Positions 43,232 through 55,300 of a stretch of 64,000 nt of DNA are shown piece after piece. Below the pieces are notes generated by a model. That model was not told the origin of the DNA. It did not search any database and was given only the letters and a program-made list of their open reading frames with translations. The first letter of the stretch is position 1. Each line of letters begins with the position of its first letter. The translations under genes were made by a program, and so were the position numbers. This stretch comes from Massospora cicadina (taxonomy: Eukaryota; Entomophthoromycota; Entomophthoromycetes; Entomophthorales; Entomophthoraceae): positions 62,001 through 126,000 of the forward strand of contig JAKSZP010000002.1 in the NCBI GenBank assembly GCA_022478985.1, given 5' to 3'.

Positions 43232-44081
43232 CTCTTTGTGGGATCCGCCAATGGACACCACAAATAATATATTGAAACGAGATTTCTTACTTTTTTATTA
43301 AAAGTATAAAATAATACTTGTTTTGGTTTTTTATGTTTTTTATTAAATAGGCAGGGAAAAACCAGAATAGGTCCCTTTGCTGATACTAGCTTTTCCTATT
43401 TAAACTAGTTCAAATTTTGAGACCATCATTATTTGAGGCAAAAGAATGCAAAGCTCAGTTTTCTAAATTAGGGAATATAGGCTTCCAGCCTATCAGATCA
43501 AAGATAAATTTTTTTGGAGGTAAAACCAACCCATGCGGTAATGATTTGATGAATTGTATCCAATCACCAGCAAGTAAAATCTTTTCACCTTGGTGGTGGT
43601 CTGACTCGGATGGTAATGATTGGGTATTTTAGTGGTAGTCAGACTCGAATAGTAATGATTGGCTAATGTTTGCCCTATCATACTCAAGTAAAATCTTTCC
43701 ACCTCAATGGTGGTTAGATTTGGAGGATGATGATTGGTTTACTCATATCTATTTATTGACGGGTAAAATCTTCTTGCCTTGCGGAAGTTCCAATCCATGC
43801 AATTTTATACTCCTCATATTTGACCGAGGAGTCAGAGTATTTCTATTATTAGTATTTACCGTTTTAAGCTAATTTTTATGATAAATTGTATTCCTCTGGT
43901 TGTTAGGATTCCACCGAGAATCCACTAGGGTTTTTTCACTGTGGGTACTCATATCGTTGATATCCACATTATTATTTAAAAATTTGGCAGGTGTTGGGCC
44001 AATCATATGAGCAGAATCAGGAACCCTAATACCTCCAATATTCTTTTCCTTAGATCAGAAAGGAGAATGTCCGACACTCTT
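43232..44081 (-). mobile_element. solo LTR of the E1 family with perfect TSD
   Basis: The LTR is 43237-44076 (840 bp). In element orientation it starts TGTCGGACATTC and ends GGATCCCACA. It is flanked by CTCTT at 43232-43236 and 44077-44081. The ends match E1 at both sides. It carries fewer 75-bp units than the E1 LTRs: unit starts at about 43572, 43684 and 43760, with a partial unit between the first two. It sits within E5, between the chromodomain and the integrase core. Confidence 0.93.
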
Positions 44082-46143
44082 ACCATCAGCTTTCTATTTG
44101 TAAGTCTTAATGATGGCATCCAAATTGGTGCTTACATCTTAGTGTAATTCCTGATAAACTTAGCAAAGTTCACCACAGCTTCCACCTTGCAATCACTACT
44201 GGTTTTTATATTAAAAAGTGTTTGAACTTATAGTTGAAAAATAAGGGGAGTCACCAATAGAAGAATGGTGGCGCTTTTATAACTTAAAAAGACCAGCTGA
44301 AGGTGTGAAACCCAACCTAAAATTTTTTCCATAGTGTAGAACTTAAGGAATTTCTCTAAATATTGGTTAACCTTTTCTGTCTATCATTATGTCTGTGGGT
44401 GGAAGGCAGTAGAACGGCAGGGGTAAATTTTAATAGTTTGGCAAAGCTCACTTAAAATAAAGATGTTGACTGGGGTCCACTATTACTAAGGATCACCTTG
44501 GTATGCCATGTGCAATAAACATGGGAGGCAAATAACTTAGTCATTTGCGTTGCCATTACTGTGGTATGGCATGTGATGAAGTGGGTAAATTTGGTAAAAT
44601 AATTTACCACTATTGTAATGGCATCATACTTATCTGAGAGATTTAACTCCTCAATAAAGTTGAATGAAAGGGAAATTTAAGGCCCTTCTTCTTTCTGGAC
44701 GGGTTTAACAACCCAGAAAGGGGCTCAAAATTATATTCCGCCCTACTACAAATGAGATTCTTTTTAATAACCTAAAAAGTGTGCAGAATATCTTCCAGTT
44801 TTATGTGCGGTAGATAAGCTCAAGAGTTTTTGCCTTTACAGAAGGTCCCAATGTTATCCTATCATAATGCTCCTCAATCATTTACAGGTGAAAAGGTCTT
44901 ACAGAAATCCATAAACGTTCCTAGAACCATTCTAAATTGTCCTTTACAAGGTAAGTCTTATTAAATATTCCTAGGTTAAGGTGCATTTGCAAGAATATGT
45001 GGATAATTTGAAGATAAAGGCTGTGACAAGAAAATCTGTTTGAATTTATCATCTTCCTCAAAGTTCTCTAAGGAAGCAAGAATTGGGGCACCAGTGATAG
45101 TGGTGGGCTGGTTTGATTTGTTCTTACCTGGAGGAGTCACCAGTTAAGTAAAATGAATCTCCACTCTCATGGGGTCAGGAGCCAAGGTTGGGTTACAGCT
45201 TAGCTCATCTGCTAAACAATTTTCATTGGATTTTTAAACTCATAAAGAGAACAAAAACTATGCAAGGGTTTTATGCTACTTTTTTGCTGCAGGGTTAGGA
45301 CATGAGGGGCGTGGTAGTAGGGCAATGTTTAATTTATCATACAATCCCAGAAGGTCTGAGAGGAACCTTGTAGATGGTGGTACCAGTAAGTCAGGGCTTC
45401 CACTATCACAATGTAAAAATTGGCACAAGACTAACGAAGTTCAGGTGCACATGTCACTAAACACGATAATAAAAGGTACTGTTTAATGTTAGTAACTTTA
45501 AAAATCTCGCAAAAAAGTGCATTATTTGGAATAGGAGTTTTATTTAGAGAAGGAAAGCACACTGTACATTGATTTCTGACAATGGCTTTAAAAATCACTA
45601 GGATTGTTTTTGTTGTAGACTTACTTTGGCTACATAGGAACAAGATTCCTTTTATTATAGCAATCCCTCCTATATATGCCTTCTAATTCCTATAGTCCTT
45701 ATTGGTGCAAGTATTGCTACAAACAAGCGCTTAAGAATGGTAAGGTATAGTCAAATTATACTAATTAGATCAGGTAAGCAAATGCCTAAGACCCAAAGCT
45801 TTCATAATAGTAACAATAAGCCAATGACAACTGAGAAACTGGCAGATGGCTATGGAAGGAAAATAATAAACCAATTGCCAATTTAATTTTTGCCAGCATG
45901 GGGTAAGGTAGTAAATTTATACAACATATAATAAGTGATATGAAAATTAGGCCATTGTTCTGAGTTAATTAATTTAAAGGAATCAAGAGTTGCAGTGGAG
46001 GGAAATTGGGAACCTAATCTTCTTTTTATAATTACCAGTTATTAAAATAATTGGATGAGATTGCTAATATATTAATAAAACTATGGATAATATCTAAAAT
46101 ATGGGACACAATGTAATGCAATCCAAAGGTAAATTAATCATAT

Positions 46144-46305
46144 AGACTAACATTGGAAAATGTGGTCAGCCTAGCAGGGTAATTCCTGCTTCCACCTAGT
46201 GCAGGTTTCTTTAAATACAACCTCAAAACCTGTACTAAATAGAAAAATTTTCTGTGTGGTATTTGTCCCAAGGTCAACCCACCTCAAATATTAGAGTAAC
46301 ATTGG
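46144..46305 (+). mobile_element. SINE family D, copy 2, with TSD
   Basis: The insert is 46157-46292 (136 bp). It is flanked by AGACTAACATTGG (46144-46156) and AGAGTAACATTGG (46293-46305), a 13-bp TSD with one mismatch. It contains the T-arm-like segment and the tail TTTGTCCCAAGGTCAACCC, then ACCTCAAATATT. Confidence 0.85.
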
Positions 46306-49300
46306 CTTAGCCTTAACCAATAAAACCCTTTTCTACATATTAGTAAAATGATTCATTAAGTAAACTGATATTTAAACAGATGTAGCTAAAATTAATTGAA
46401 ACATTTTACCCCACTTGAAAAATACAAGGAAAATGCATGGGGATAGGTTATTTTACTGAAAACCTATAGCTGTAGGGCAAAAACTTCACTGGTACTTTTT
46501 AAAGAAACTTAGCATGTACCAAATTAATAAGGTAACTTTAGCAGGGGCTTCAGAATGTAGGTATTAGTGGATGTTTTTATTAATGATCTTAAAGAGGTAT
46601 TCCAAATGTGCTCCAGTTTCTAGTCCTTCCATAGTCATAATTGTTATGGTATAAAAAATTTATATGGAAAATGTAGGTATGGTCTATAAGGTCATTAACA
46701 TCTTACTGGACCATATTTCATCAAGAGAGAGTTCAAAATGCTTTTCTTTGTAGGCGTATTTGTATCTGCAAAAGTTTCACCAGATATTGATTTGAAATTC
46801 ATGTTTCCTTGATAGATGCATGATTATAAAATAGGTAGTGTAGGATTCTTCCCATATAATAACTTTAAAGATGAGTGCCCTGTTGCTGAGAGATATGTGT
46901 TATTATACACAATAATGGTGGAGGCCAAAAACAGTTTCAGCTATATGGCATGCCAGTAATTAACTTCTGAAGGACCTTAACAAGAGTACTGTTTATAGAC
47001 CCTCTACCACTGCCTCCTGAGTTCGATCCCAGTACAGGAACTTTGGGTAGGGGACAATTTTGACTGTGTTGGTTTTGTGCGCCAATGCCACGAACTGAGA
47101 TAGCAAATAGCAAAGGCGGTCCATGGAGTTCCTGGCCTATCATATGCCGCGCATGGAGGTTTTCCAGGTTTTATCCTACTTTCCCATTTTCTTCACTTCC
47201 CTAATTGGTGCGGTATTATCCCCAGGTCAGCCCACCTCAAATAAAATTTAAAATTTAACAAGAGCACTGTTTAATTTTTATATGGTGCCATTAATATCAG
47301 AGTGGTATGGCATAGATAGTACCCCTCAGATACTCATTAAGCTGTTAAATTTACTAATATTCTATGATTTAAAAATTTATCCCATTTTCAGTTAAAAAGA
47401 ACACTGGCAACCATGCCAATATAATGTCTTACATAATAAAATTAACTGTTGTTATGGTGCCCAAGTCCTTAACTGCTTTGGCCTCCAACAAAATAATAAA
47501 GTGATCAATATACATGATCATATAAATAAATTGCCCACTGTTATGCAATGACCCACAATGTCAATAGAGATGGTGCGCCAAGAAAAATTGGGTATATACA
47601 AAATATAAAAAAGTGGGCTTCCAGTAAAAAAATTTAATCTTAGAATTCTTTGCAATAGCTGAGCGTCTCATGAAATCATAAGGCATTAGATCCTAATAAT
47701 AATGCAAACATTGTTTGATAGTTTTCTTATATTGTCGATGACCCATCACATCATGGCTGTGAAAGTAAGTTCAATATGCTTGGTAGGCCAGAGGAACAAG
47801 AAGTATTGTACCTCATTAACCTTATAAAATTTTTTCAGCCTTGCAAAAATTATTTTGAATCAACCTTTTTAACGTGCGGTGAACTCTTCAGGTTTATTTT
47901 CATAGTGTTGATTTATCATCTTACCATATAATTCATTGGATAAATTATCCACTAAGCCGCAGTGGGCATTTAAGAAAGACCATCAGCATTTTGGTGTTTA
48001 TTGCTGGGATGGTGCTTAATTTTATTGTTGTAGCCTTGATATTTCTAAGCGCATTAGGACATGTTCCCTTCCAGCTCCTTCAGATTCTATATACAGCACA
48101 CAGGGCATGGGCAATTACTACCATTAGATTAACTTTGCTTGTGTAAACACATAATTTTTACATGTTTAAATTACTGTTAATTACTCATTCAAAATAACAG
48201 TATAACTCCATAGATGTACATCAGATTCCATCTGAAGTATGCCATGGGGTGCTTAACACCCTCAGTATTGATCTGTAATAACACTATTATATGGAGATGA
48301 GAAATTCATCTATCTGTATAACAAATAGTTCATTGAAGTTTGGGTACAAAAGTAGCAGCGCTTATGTGAGGTAAAGCCTTAGTTTGTCAAAGGTCAGCTG
48401 GCAGTCAAATGTCCAATCATATTGTTACAATTTCTTAAGAATTTTAAAATTAGTATAACTTATCTGTTAAATTTTTGACAAATTGGTGGCAATAGCTAAT
48501 CATTCCTAGATTCACCTGAATGATACAATTGCTACTCAGACGTGCATTAATCAACGGCATAATTTTTTTCCAATTGTGGCTTTAATCCATGCTAGTCAAT
48601 GACAAACACCAGATATTCAAGATGCTCTCATAAAAGTTACACTTACCAGCTTAAAATTAAGATCATCCTTGGTGAGGCGGTAGAAACTTCTTCCAAGTGG
48701 TTTAGATGCTTGGCAAGAGTTATAGAGAGACCTTGATGTTAGCCAAATAGCTAAAACATAGGAAATCTAAAATAGCATAATCTACTATTCCCAGCCCACT
48801 AGAAAATTTCGCAGGGGCATTCACAGCCCTTGCGGCAACCTAATGGGGTTGATATGGTCTCTGGTTTAACCATAAGACATTTCTCCTGCTCATCTTTGGT
48901 CAGCTTAATCTTCAAATAGCCATCAAATAAATTTATAATTGAAAAAGTATTGCACACTACTCAAGCAATCTAGCGCATCATCAATACATGGTAATGGATA
49001 GGATTTCTTCTTGGTAATGCTGTTAAGCTTCCTAGAATCTATTACCAAGTAATTAGACTCACTTTTTAATAATAATAAACAATACTAAGAAGCTTAAGGA
49101 CTCTATGAGGGCACTAATATAGTGTGGTGCATTTCGGTAATTTATTTGTTGATGACTTCATCTGCACCTTTGAGAATCTAATAGGCTGTAGGAAAATTGC
49201 TGATTATTACCAGTATTGATATGATGTAACACATCATGAGCACAAGCCTAAATCAGTATTGTCTAGCAAAATTGACTCTGTACTTTGCAGAGAGACAGTT

Positions 49301-50450
49301 ATTGGTTCTTTTCATCTTCAGTTAAACCAAAGAGGCGTTACTGGGTACCATGAAACATACCAATTGGCATATATTTCTTTTAAGCCAAAGCTATCCAAAT
49401 AAAACTATGGATGCTTTTTACTCTCTTAACTTGTAAGAAGTTAAAAAGCAAGTAATGAGGTTTTTTAACTTTAATAAAATAAGGATTAAAGTTATATAAA
49501 AGCACCTAGATTTTGCCATGGGTGTAGAGGATAATTCCAGGCGTGGCAACAGGTTCCAAGTTTGATTAATAATTGGAATAAGTATCTTACCATATATTCA
49601 CTAGATATGTTTAAATTAATTTTCTTTTCCCACTATATTTTCTAGCATTCCAGAATGTATAGGTCTCATCTAGCCCGTAACATCATGTCCTTAGATTTCA
49701 GAATATAGTTGAGCAATCACTGGGTATAGCCACTAATTCTCAGAAATTAATTGGCACTATGTCATCTTTTATACAAGGTTAACTAACCCCTCCTTTGGAG
49801 GAACAAGGCCTCATTCTTACACTTATAAAATAGTGGAAGCGTTTGCACTATTAATTACAAAGATCTCTCTTCAAATCAACTTTGAATCCATAATTTCCCA
49901 AAAAAAGGCTTTATAAAGAAGCCTTAGTTTTATTTGATAGCACTATAGCAAGATCAGATACTACTAGTGAACTGATTTGTAGTAGCAGCGCACTATAAGC
50001 TCCTAAAAAGGTTGTTGTTTGAGGCAATGTATGTAGGCTTTCTAATGATCTATGTCCAGTGCACAGCCAAGTTTTTTTCAAAATTCATGTGGATACAGTA
50101 TTAATTGGTACACCACTGTTTACAATAGATCTGACTTTGAACTTATTTACAGTTATAGCAATATAGGCACACTCAGAAATTAAAAATCAGAAAAACACTT
50201 TATTTGGACATTTAAGTGTCCTCTTGACTTAAATAATTTCAAAGTTGTTCACATAGTTGAGGGCTAAATTTTCTAAAGGCCTCGATAGGGATGGCCACTT
50301 GGCCCCATCCAACTAGGGGGTCTTTCAAGAAAGCTTATTGGAAACTCTTTTTGCTTCAACTGTTGTACATAAAAATTTGATACAACTTTCTTCACAAACT
50401 CGTCCTTGCATTCTTTCTGTGAGTGGGAGGTCACTGCTACCATACCATCA
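46306..50450 (-). mobile_element. gypsy remnant E6
   Basis: Minus-strand integrase wording is visible near 47480-47590 (ISIDIVGHCI-like, the WxxISxDxVGPL block), RNase H near 47.9-48.4 kb and RT near 48.4-49.1 kb, where ITKKKSYPLPCIDDALDCLS (about 48965-49025) is the block before motif A. The protease and gag regions right of that are too decayed to delimit. SINE B copy 1 is nested in the integrase part. The second integrase shows that this is not the same copy as E5. Confidence 0.6.
46977..47273 (+). mobile_element. SINE family B, copy 1, with TSD
   Basis: The insert is 46996-47254 or slightly longer (about 260 bp). It is flanked by TTAACAAGAGTACTGTTTA (46977-46995) and TTAACAAGAGCACTGTTTA (47255-47273), 18 of 19 matching. 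A B box GAGTTCGATCCCAG lies at about 47020, followed by ACTTTGGGTAGGGGACAAT. The tail is TATCCCCAGGTCAGCCC then ACCTCAAATAAAATTT. Confidence 0.87.
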
Positions 50451-50590
50451 GATATAAATTAAAAAACGCCAGAGGCAGGGAATTGGAAGTATACAGTTGT
50501 TTAATTAGAGGTTTTCCCTAGGTTTTTTATCCTGAGATTTTGAGAGGAAGATATATAAAAAATCCTAGCTTCATGCGCTATCTATTTATA

Positions 50591-50945
50591 AGTTGGACAA
50601 ATATAAATCTAAAATTGTGAGAAGAGAGTTTTGGACAAAAATGACAATAAAATCGGCCAAAAGATTCTGGCCAATTCACAGTGGAACCCTTTGAATTGGG
50701 GCAATACCTAAATAATAATAATAAGCCTCAGCGAAATAGCTTGAGTTTTGGTAGCTGGAATATTCCAAATCATTGGAAGAATTAAGAAATCTTTTCTGAG
50801 GTCTTTCCCCGCCTTACCATTTATTTAGTTCAACCCACACTGTGGAGAACAGCCCTTTTTATAGGGTGGGATTAGGTCCTAAAAGGTGCAGATATTTTCT
50901 TCCATGGTGATTGGCTCAGTACATTAAACATTGCCTCTAAGACTT
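50591..50945 (+). repeat. truncated LTR of the E2 subfamily
   Basis: It begins AGTTGGAC, equivalent to the LTR start TGTTGGAC, and shares GGCCAAAAG, CAGTGGAACCC and the GGTGATTGGCTCAGTAC-type block with the E2 LTRs. The match fades near 50945, about 300 bp short of a full LTR. Confidence 0.65.
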
Positions 50946-51190
50946 CTCCTACCTACTCTTGACACTTCATCAGCCCTGTCATGGTTGGATGACTTAATAG
51001 TGAGAACTGATGCTAAAGATAAGGCTGGGTGACAGGAGGCCCAGAAGGTGAAACTTCAGGCTCTTCCTGACATGAAACACACCTTAGATCAACGCTGGGT
51101 GCAAGCCAAGCATGCCCAGGTTGATAATAATGGGGTGCAAAACGCCCAGCCTCTTATCTCAGCCCAGGCACTGAAATAAACGATATATGT
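50946..51190. other. unassigned segment
   Basis: It includes ATGAAACACACCTTAGATCA and following, with a short plus-strand reading, HTLDQRWVQAKHAQVDNN. A similar HMVDERWV reading is near 60700. I cannot assign it. Confidence 0.25.
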
Positions 51191-51194
51191 TACA

Positions 51195-51470
51195 AACGAA
51201 GACAGTTCAATTGGTTAATTGGTGAGCAAGGGTTCAAATCCCGTTCAAGTTATGAAATCTTAAGTTTGGGTAGAATATGGCTTCAATTGATTACTTAAGT
51301 GAAGGCACTTTCAGTGTATTTTACAAAAATGGACAGAAGCGTCTGTTTATTGGAGCGTCAAGGCTTGGGCGCACTTCTGCAGAACCCGAATTTCCCCATC
51401 CCACTTTAAATATGTTTTTTGCAACCAACATTCCTTGTTGGTCAACTTGCTTAAATAAAATTACCCATTA
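51195..51470 (+). mobile_element. SINE, probably family B, copy 2
   Basis: The head reads AGTTCAATTGGTTAATTGG (A-box-like) and AAGGGTTCAAATCCCGTTC (B box in a T-arm). It goes on with AAGTTTGGGTAGAATATGG, which aligns with the B copy at 47 kb (AACTTTGGGTAGGGGACAA), and ends CCTTGTTGGTCAACTTGC, then TTAAATAAAATTA. I found no clear TSD, so both ends are approximate. Confidence 0.65.
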
Positions 51471-52200
51471 TTTTACGTTTTACTTATGGTTCCTTGGGAG
51501 AACTTGGTGGCAGACCTCTTTTTGGGAGGTCTCCAACTATGTAAGCCACTACCTTTTATTGCAATTTACCCAAATCCTAAGTGCTCCCTTGGGCCGCCCA
51601 GGTCCCCTCCAGATCAAGGCACCCAAGCACCTTGATGCCAAGTTACACTTGATTATGGACTCCCCTCTGGGGTCCACTCAAGCTGTTATGTTCCTCACTT
51701 ACCTGGTACTATATGTTGCGCTCTACACCCTTGCCTGGGGTACCTTTTGCACAGGCACCATTTGAGGTGTCATCCTTCCCTTTCTCCTAATGGATAGTTC
51801 CCTAGCAATGTGGGTTTGCATCCCACATCACCTTGCTGGGAACGAGAAAGTTACAGACACTCTCTTGACAAGCCCTTCTAATAAAGCAAGGCAAGATTTG
51901 AGAGCTATAATAGGTCAAACGACCATATTATCTAAATTTAGCTGAAACTAACAATGAATTCAATGCATATTGCACTTTGAGCCTGAGGTGAGTTTTATTG
52001 CTAATCAGTGACATCAAAAGAGGATTCATTTTCTACCCAGTTAATATCACTAATAAACATATTAAACTTAATTCACCTGTTACTTTTAATATATAAAACT
52101 TATCCCATTTTTTTCCTTAGGCGATACTAAAATCACCCGTTTTTCCTATAGCAGATAGGAGTTTTATACTCTTGTTTCTGTTGGATTTCAAATCCTGTGA
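51471..52200. other. unassigned segment
   Basis: 51.48-51.85 kb is richer in G and C than its surroundings. The 162-codon frame that crosses the SINE into it (51277-51765) shows no motif and is unlikely to be a gene. The rest is AT-rich with nothing recognisable. Confidence 0.3.
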
Positions 52201-52203
52201 AAA

Positions 52204-52900
52204 CTAGCACCAGCGATATTTTACCCCTGCCAGGATTTCAACAATATATAAGTATGTTTCACTCATGGGATATACAGAATAAATATTAGATTTAAAAAAC
52301 AGAGCAGGGCAATAATCATCATGATGCACCAGTTTTTTACAAAGATGACATGTAACTTGATTAATATCATGCCTATTTAAATAGGGCCAGAAGGCCAGGT
52401 CAAACTCCTTAAAAAATGGCCCCAATGCATGGGTTTTAAGACTACCAAGACTTTTGTTGAGCACATCAAAAGTGACAGCGCATCAGCAGAGATAATTTAC
52501 CATATGAGTAATATCATGCTCCTCATATGTAATGAGAGATATAGCTCAATCAATTTCATAAGGATTGTAGATATGGCAATGAGCAATCTGACTGTCAAAG
52601 TCATTTATAGCATTAGCCCAGATAGTGACTGCACCTTCACATGAAGAGTTCAGCAAATAATCTCAATAGTTAATCCTTCTTAAAGGTGATATAAAGGAAT
52701 GTCATCTTCTGGGTGGTCATATTTTGTGAATCAATGAATCTTTTGCTTTATTTTCCTTGGCAATAAGGTATGTTTCACCAACATTTTTGAACTTAATCTT
52801 AATTATATTCTGACTTTTTAAATTCAGGGAGTTCAATAATATCGCCATATTAACTTTTTTGATTCCCCATCTAAATTAAACTCAAAGAGACTAATATAAT
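52204..52900 (-). pseudogene. gag remnant with CCHC zinc knuckle
   Basis: The 86-codon minus frame (52204-52464) has CHLCKKLVHHDDYC at 52309-52350, a perfect C-x2-C-x4-H-x4-C nucleocapsid knuckle, preceded by FKEFDLAFWPYLNRHDINQV. Upstream in broken frames is a capsid-like stretch such as SLITYEEHDITHMVNYLC. It is a retrotransposon Gag C-terminus. The pol part that should lie left of it has not been found. Confidence 0.6.
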
Positions 52901-52949
52901 AGTTTAAATTGCCATTTTTAACAAACTTTGGTAAGAAAAAGATACCCTG

Positions 52950-53215
52950 AAATTGACTTTCATGGGGGAGGAAACTCGGTAGGGGTGTATGGCTACCAAC
53001 CTGAAGGTTGCGGGTTCAATTCATACCCTTCACACATTGATTGGGCTGCCAGCCAAAGGAAGCTATTGGCGGTTAGTAGGTCTAATAACACGAAAATTAC
53101 CCATGACATAACCAAAATTTGAGTCCCAATCAGGAGGTGGAAAAAGATGGAACCTGTTCAGGTTTCATGTCATTTCTTTCTTTTCAGTAACAGTTAAATA
53201 AATTGACTTTAATGG
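52950..53215 (+). mobile_element. SINE family A, copy 2, with TSD
   Basis: The insert is 52966-53199 (234 bp). It is flanked by AAATTGACTTTCATGG (52950-52965) and AAATTGACTTTAATGG (53200-53215), 15 of 16 matching. It aligns with copy 1 from the head (ATGGCTACCAACCTGAAGG, then GGGTTCAATTC as B box) to CTTTTCAGTAACAG. It then ends without the GGTCAGC tail, so this copy lost its tail. Confidence 0.87.
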
Positions 53216-54011
53216 CTGCAGGTCTGAAGAGCCAGCATTGCTCTTATATAACTTCCTATGCATCAAAGAAGAGGAATGGTATTAAATTGGCTTTGAGCTT
53301 CCAGATGCCAATCATTGAGGATGTTGATGGAGCACAAGCGTGATTTAAGACAGTATTTCATAAGATTTGTACTGGAGTTTACAGATAATATGAGCTAATG
53401 AATGGAAGGAGAATTTTTTAGAATGGTATGATATGTGGAAACTTTGTGTAATTGAAAAGGATGTGAGAAACACGGGAAAGTTACTTTTTTCTAGAGCCTC
53501 ATTGCTGTAAGGGCCCCTACCATGTCCATTAAATTGGATCAGGTGATATACCTCTTTCAATTAAAGAAAGGGACGATGCCCCAGGAATATCTACTGAAAA
53601 AATTAGCAGATTTATGGAATACCCTAGATGAGCGTCGAATACTCTGTCGCCCTCCCTAATCTTGATTTTAAGATCACCAAAATATGGTAAAATTTAAATT
53701 CGCTAAAACTTTTATTTCAGCCAAAACAGAAGAAAATTGTATTATATGCATCAAAATCTGCACATAAAACTGTGCATTAGAAGTGGATCATTGATAAGGC
53801 GTATATAGAGGTAAGTCTGGAAAATAACCCATGAATTTTTGAAAAAACCCCTTTGTAAATATTAAAGATGATGTAAGGATAATGAAACACCAATAGGTTA
53901 GCAAAGTTCATCAGGGCGTACCTTAAAGATACTACCCACAATATACAATTGCAGTATTGCACTGAAAGTCCCTACGCTTTAGATAAGGCACATGAGTCCT
54001 GTTTTCAGACG
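53216..54011. other. unassigned segment
   Basis: Short frames on both strands, no motif. AT-rich. Confidence 0.3.
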
Positions 54012-54083
54012 TATACTACAATCCTTTTTTTAGTACTAGATGGTTCCGAGGGGGAATTCATTAATGTCATATACTACAATCCT
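54012..54083 (-). repeat. 44-bp A-tailed insertion, relative of 36465-36510
   Basis: The segment 54026-54069 is flanked by TATACTACAATCCT on both sides (54012-54025 and 54070-54083), a perfect 14-bp duplication. On the minus strand it ends in six As. It shares TACTAGATGGT and a GGGG(A)ATTCAT block with the segment in the E2 3' LTR. Confidence 0.5.
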
Positions 54084-54239
54084 CTCTACTCAATTTTCTA
54101 GAAATTTATAAAGCCCCAGCACTCTTCTAATGGTATTGTACGGGGTTATTTTATTATATTCTTAATAGATAGTTCCACCCAATAAATTTTCAAGAGTTTT
54201 AAAACAATTTAGAAAATTTTCTGGCTACCCTGAAGGAAC

Positions 54240-54975
54240 CATCTCAAACCATGGAGGGCACACGCTCTTAGTCTCAGTGATGGTCCTGGAAGTATCTCTG
54301 ATGTGTACAGACTTAGCCTCCCTCAATAAAGAAAGTCTCAAAACACATCCCCAAATATTGTTACAAACTCCAGATGACTAAGAACTGTGTACTTGGATTA
54401 CCAGATGGAATTGACTTTCCAATCATCTAATTTAATCCACCAGAAACACAAAGAAAATTAAAAATCTGGTGGAAGCATTTATCAGGAAATCCAACGAAGT
54501 CAAAGATGATTATGCAGTTGCTGCTCCTTAATATCAAGTGAATGTTAATGTAAATCTAAGATTTGGCTCAAATGTACAGCTGGATTGGTCAGAACAGCCT
54601 TCCCTGCCCAACCCAATTAGATGCCCTTCCAGTGCATGAAGCATGGTCAGTACTATTGCCAGCAATCAGTCTACCGGTTGAGATGGGATAATGTCAAAGG
54701 ATAAGTATTTTCCCACCTATCTCCCTGCATATCTAACTTTCAAATTATCAGAATGGTGACGTTGTGTGGACTGTGGATGCTGTTGTAGATACTGGAGATT
54801 TCTACTATGGAACACAAGTCTTTTTTTGGCATGTCAGTTGTCTGACAATTGCTCTCAGTATCAGTCATTATTGAAAAAGTTTACAATCATCATTGAATAT
54901 ATTAGAGGGTCATTCACTAATCAGATCATGTCAGGAGTTACACATATCATCTTAGATCTCATTTTAAACTGATAT
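54240..54975 (+). pseudogene. possible gag-protease remnant
   Basis: Near 54615-54660 one frame reads CPFQCMKHGQYYC, a poor CCHC knuckle. About 100 bp further on, DAVVDTGDFYYGTQVFF resembles a retropepsin DTG site. The order knuckle then protease is right for gag-pol. Both matches are weak, and stops lie between them. Confidence 0.35.
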
Positions 54976-55300
54976 AAAAATGAAAGATGACAGCATTCCA
55001 CATCCACCATGTTTCATAATGATTAATTTTTCTGTTTGGTGACTAGAGGATCTGCTTAAGTTAAGGTTTTTACTAACCAAGGACCTTACTTTTTGTCCCT
55101 GAGTATGCACATAAAAATTTAAAGAATCAAATTATCAGTAAAAATCAGTATTGGAACAAACAGTTCTATCCATATTGGTACAAGCCATCAAGGAGGCGTC
55201 AATAAAGTTCAGTACCTTGTACTAAATCATTTAATAGTTTATAATAGCATAGAATGATTAAAAAAATTGGCCAGTGTGGCCGTTCAACTCAGCTTATAAT
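54976..55300. other. unassigned segment
   Basis: I see no motif and no long frame. Confidence 0.3.

Larger units (their letters stand above)
42781..46140 (-). mobile_element. chromodomain gypsy remnant E5, split by a solo LTR
   Basis: On the minus strand, the sequence encodes an integrase core, the C-terminal linker and a chromodomain, interrupted at 43237-44076 by the solo LTR. Core wording near 44325-44410 reads TAFHP- and QTDGQTERVNQYLE-like in broken frames, and AITIVVNYFTKFTHF near 44580-44630. The part beyond 45 kb is too decayed to assign in detail. Confidence 0.62.

Noticed and set aside
51277..51765. 162-codon plus-strand frame
   Set aside because: It starts inside a SINE and crosses its tail. 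There is no domain, and no start context that suggests a gene.
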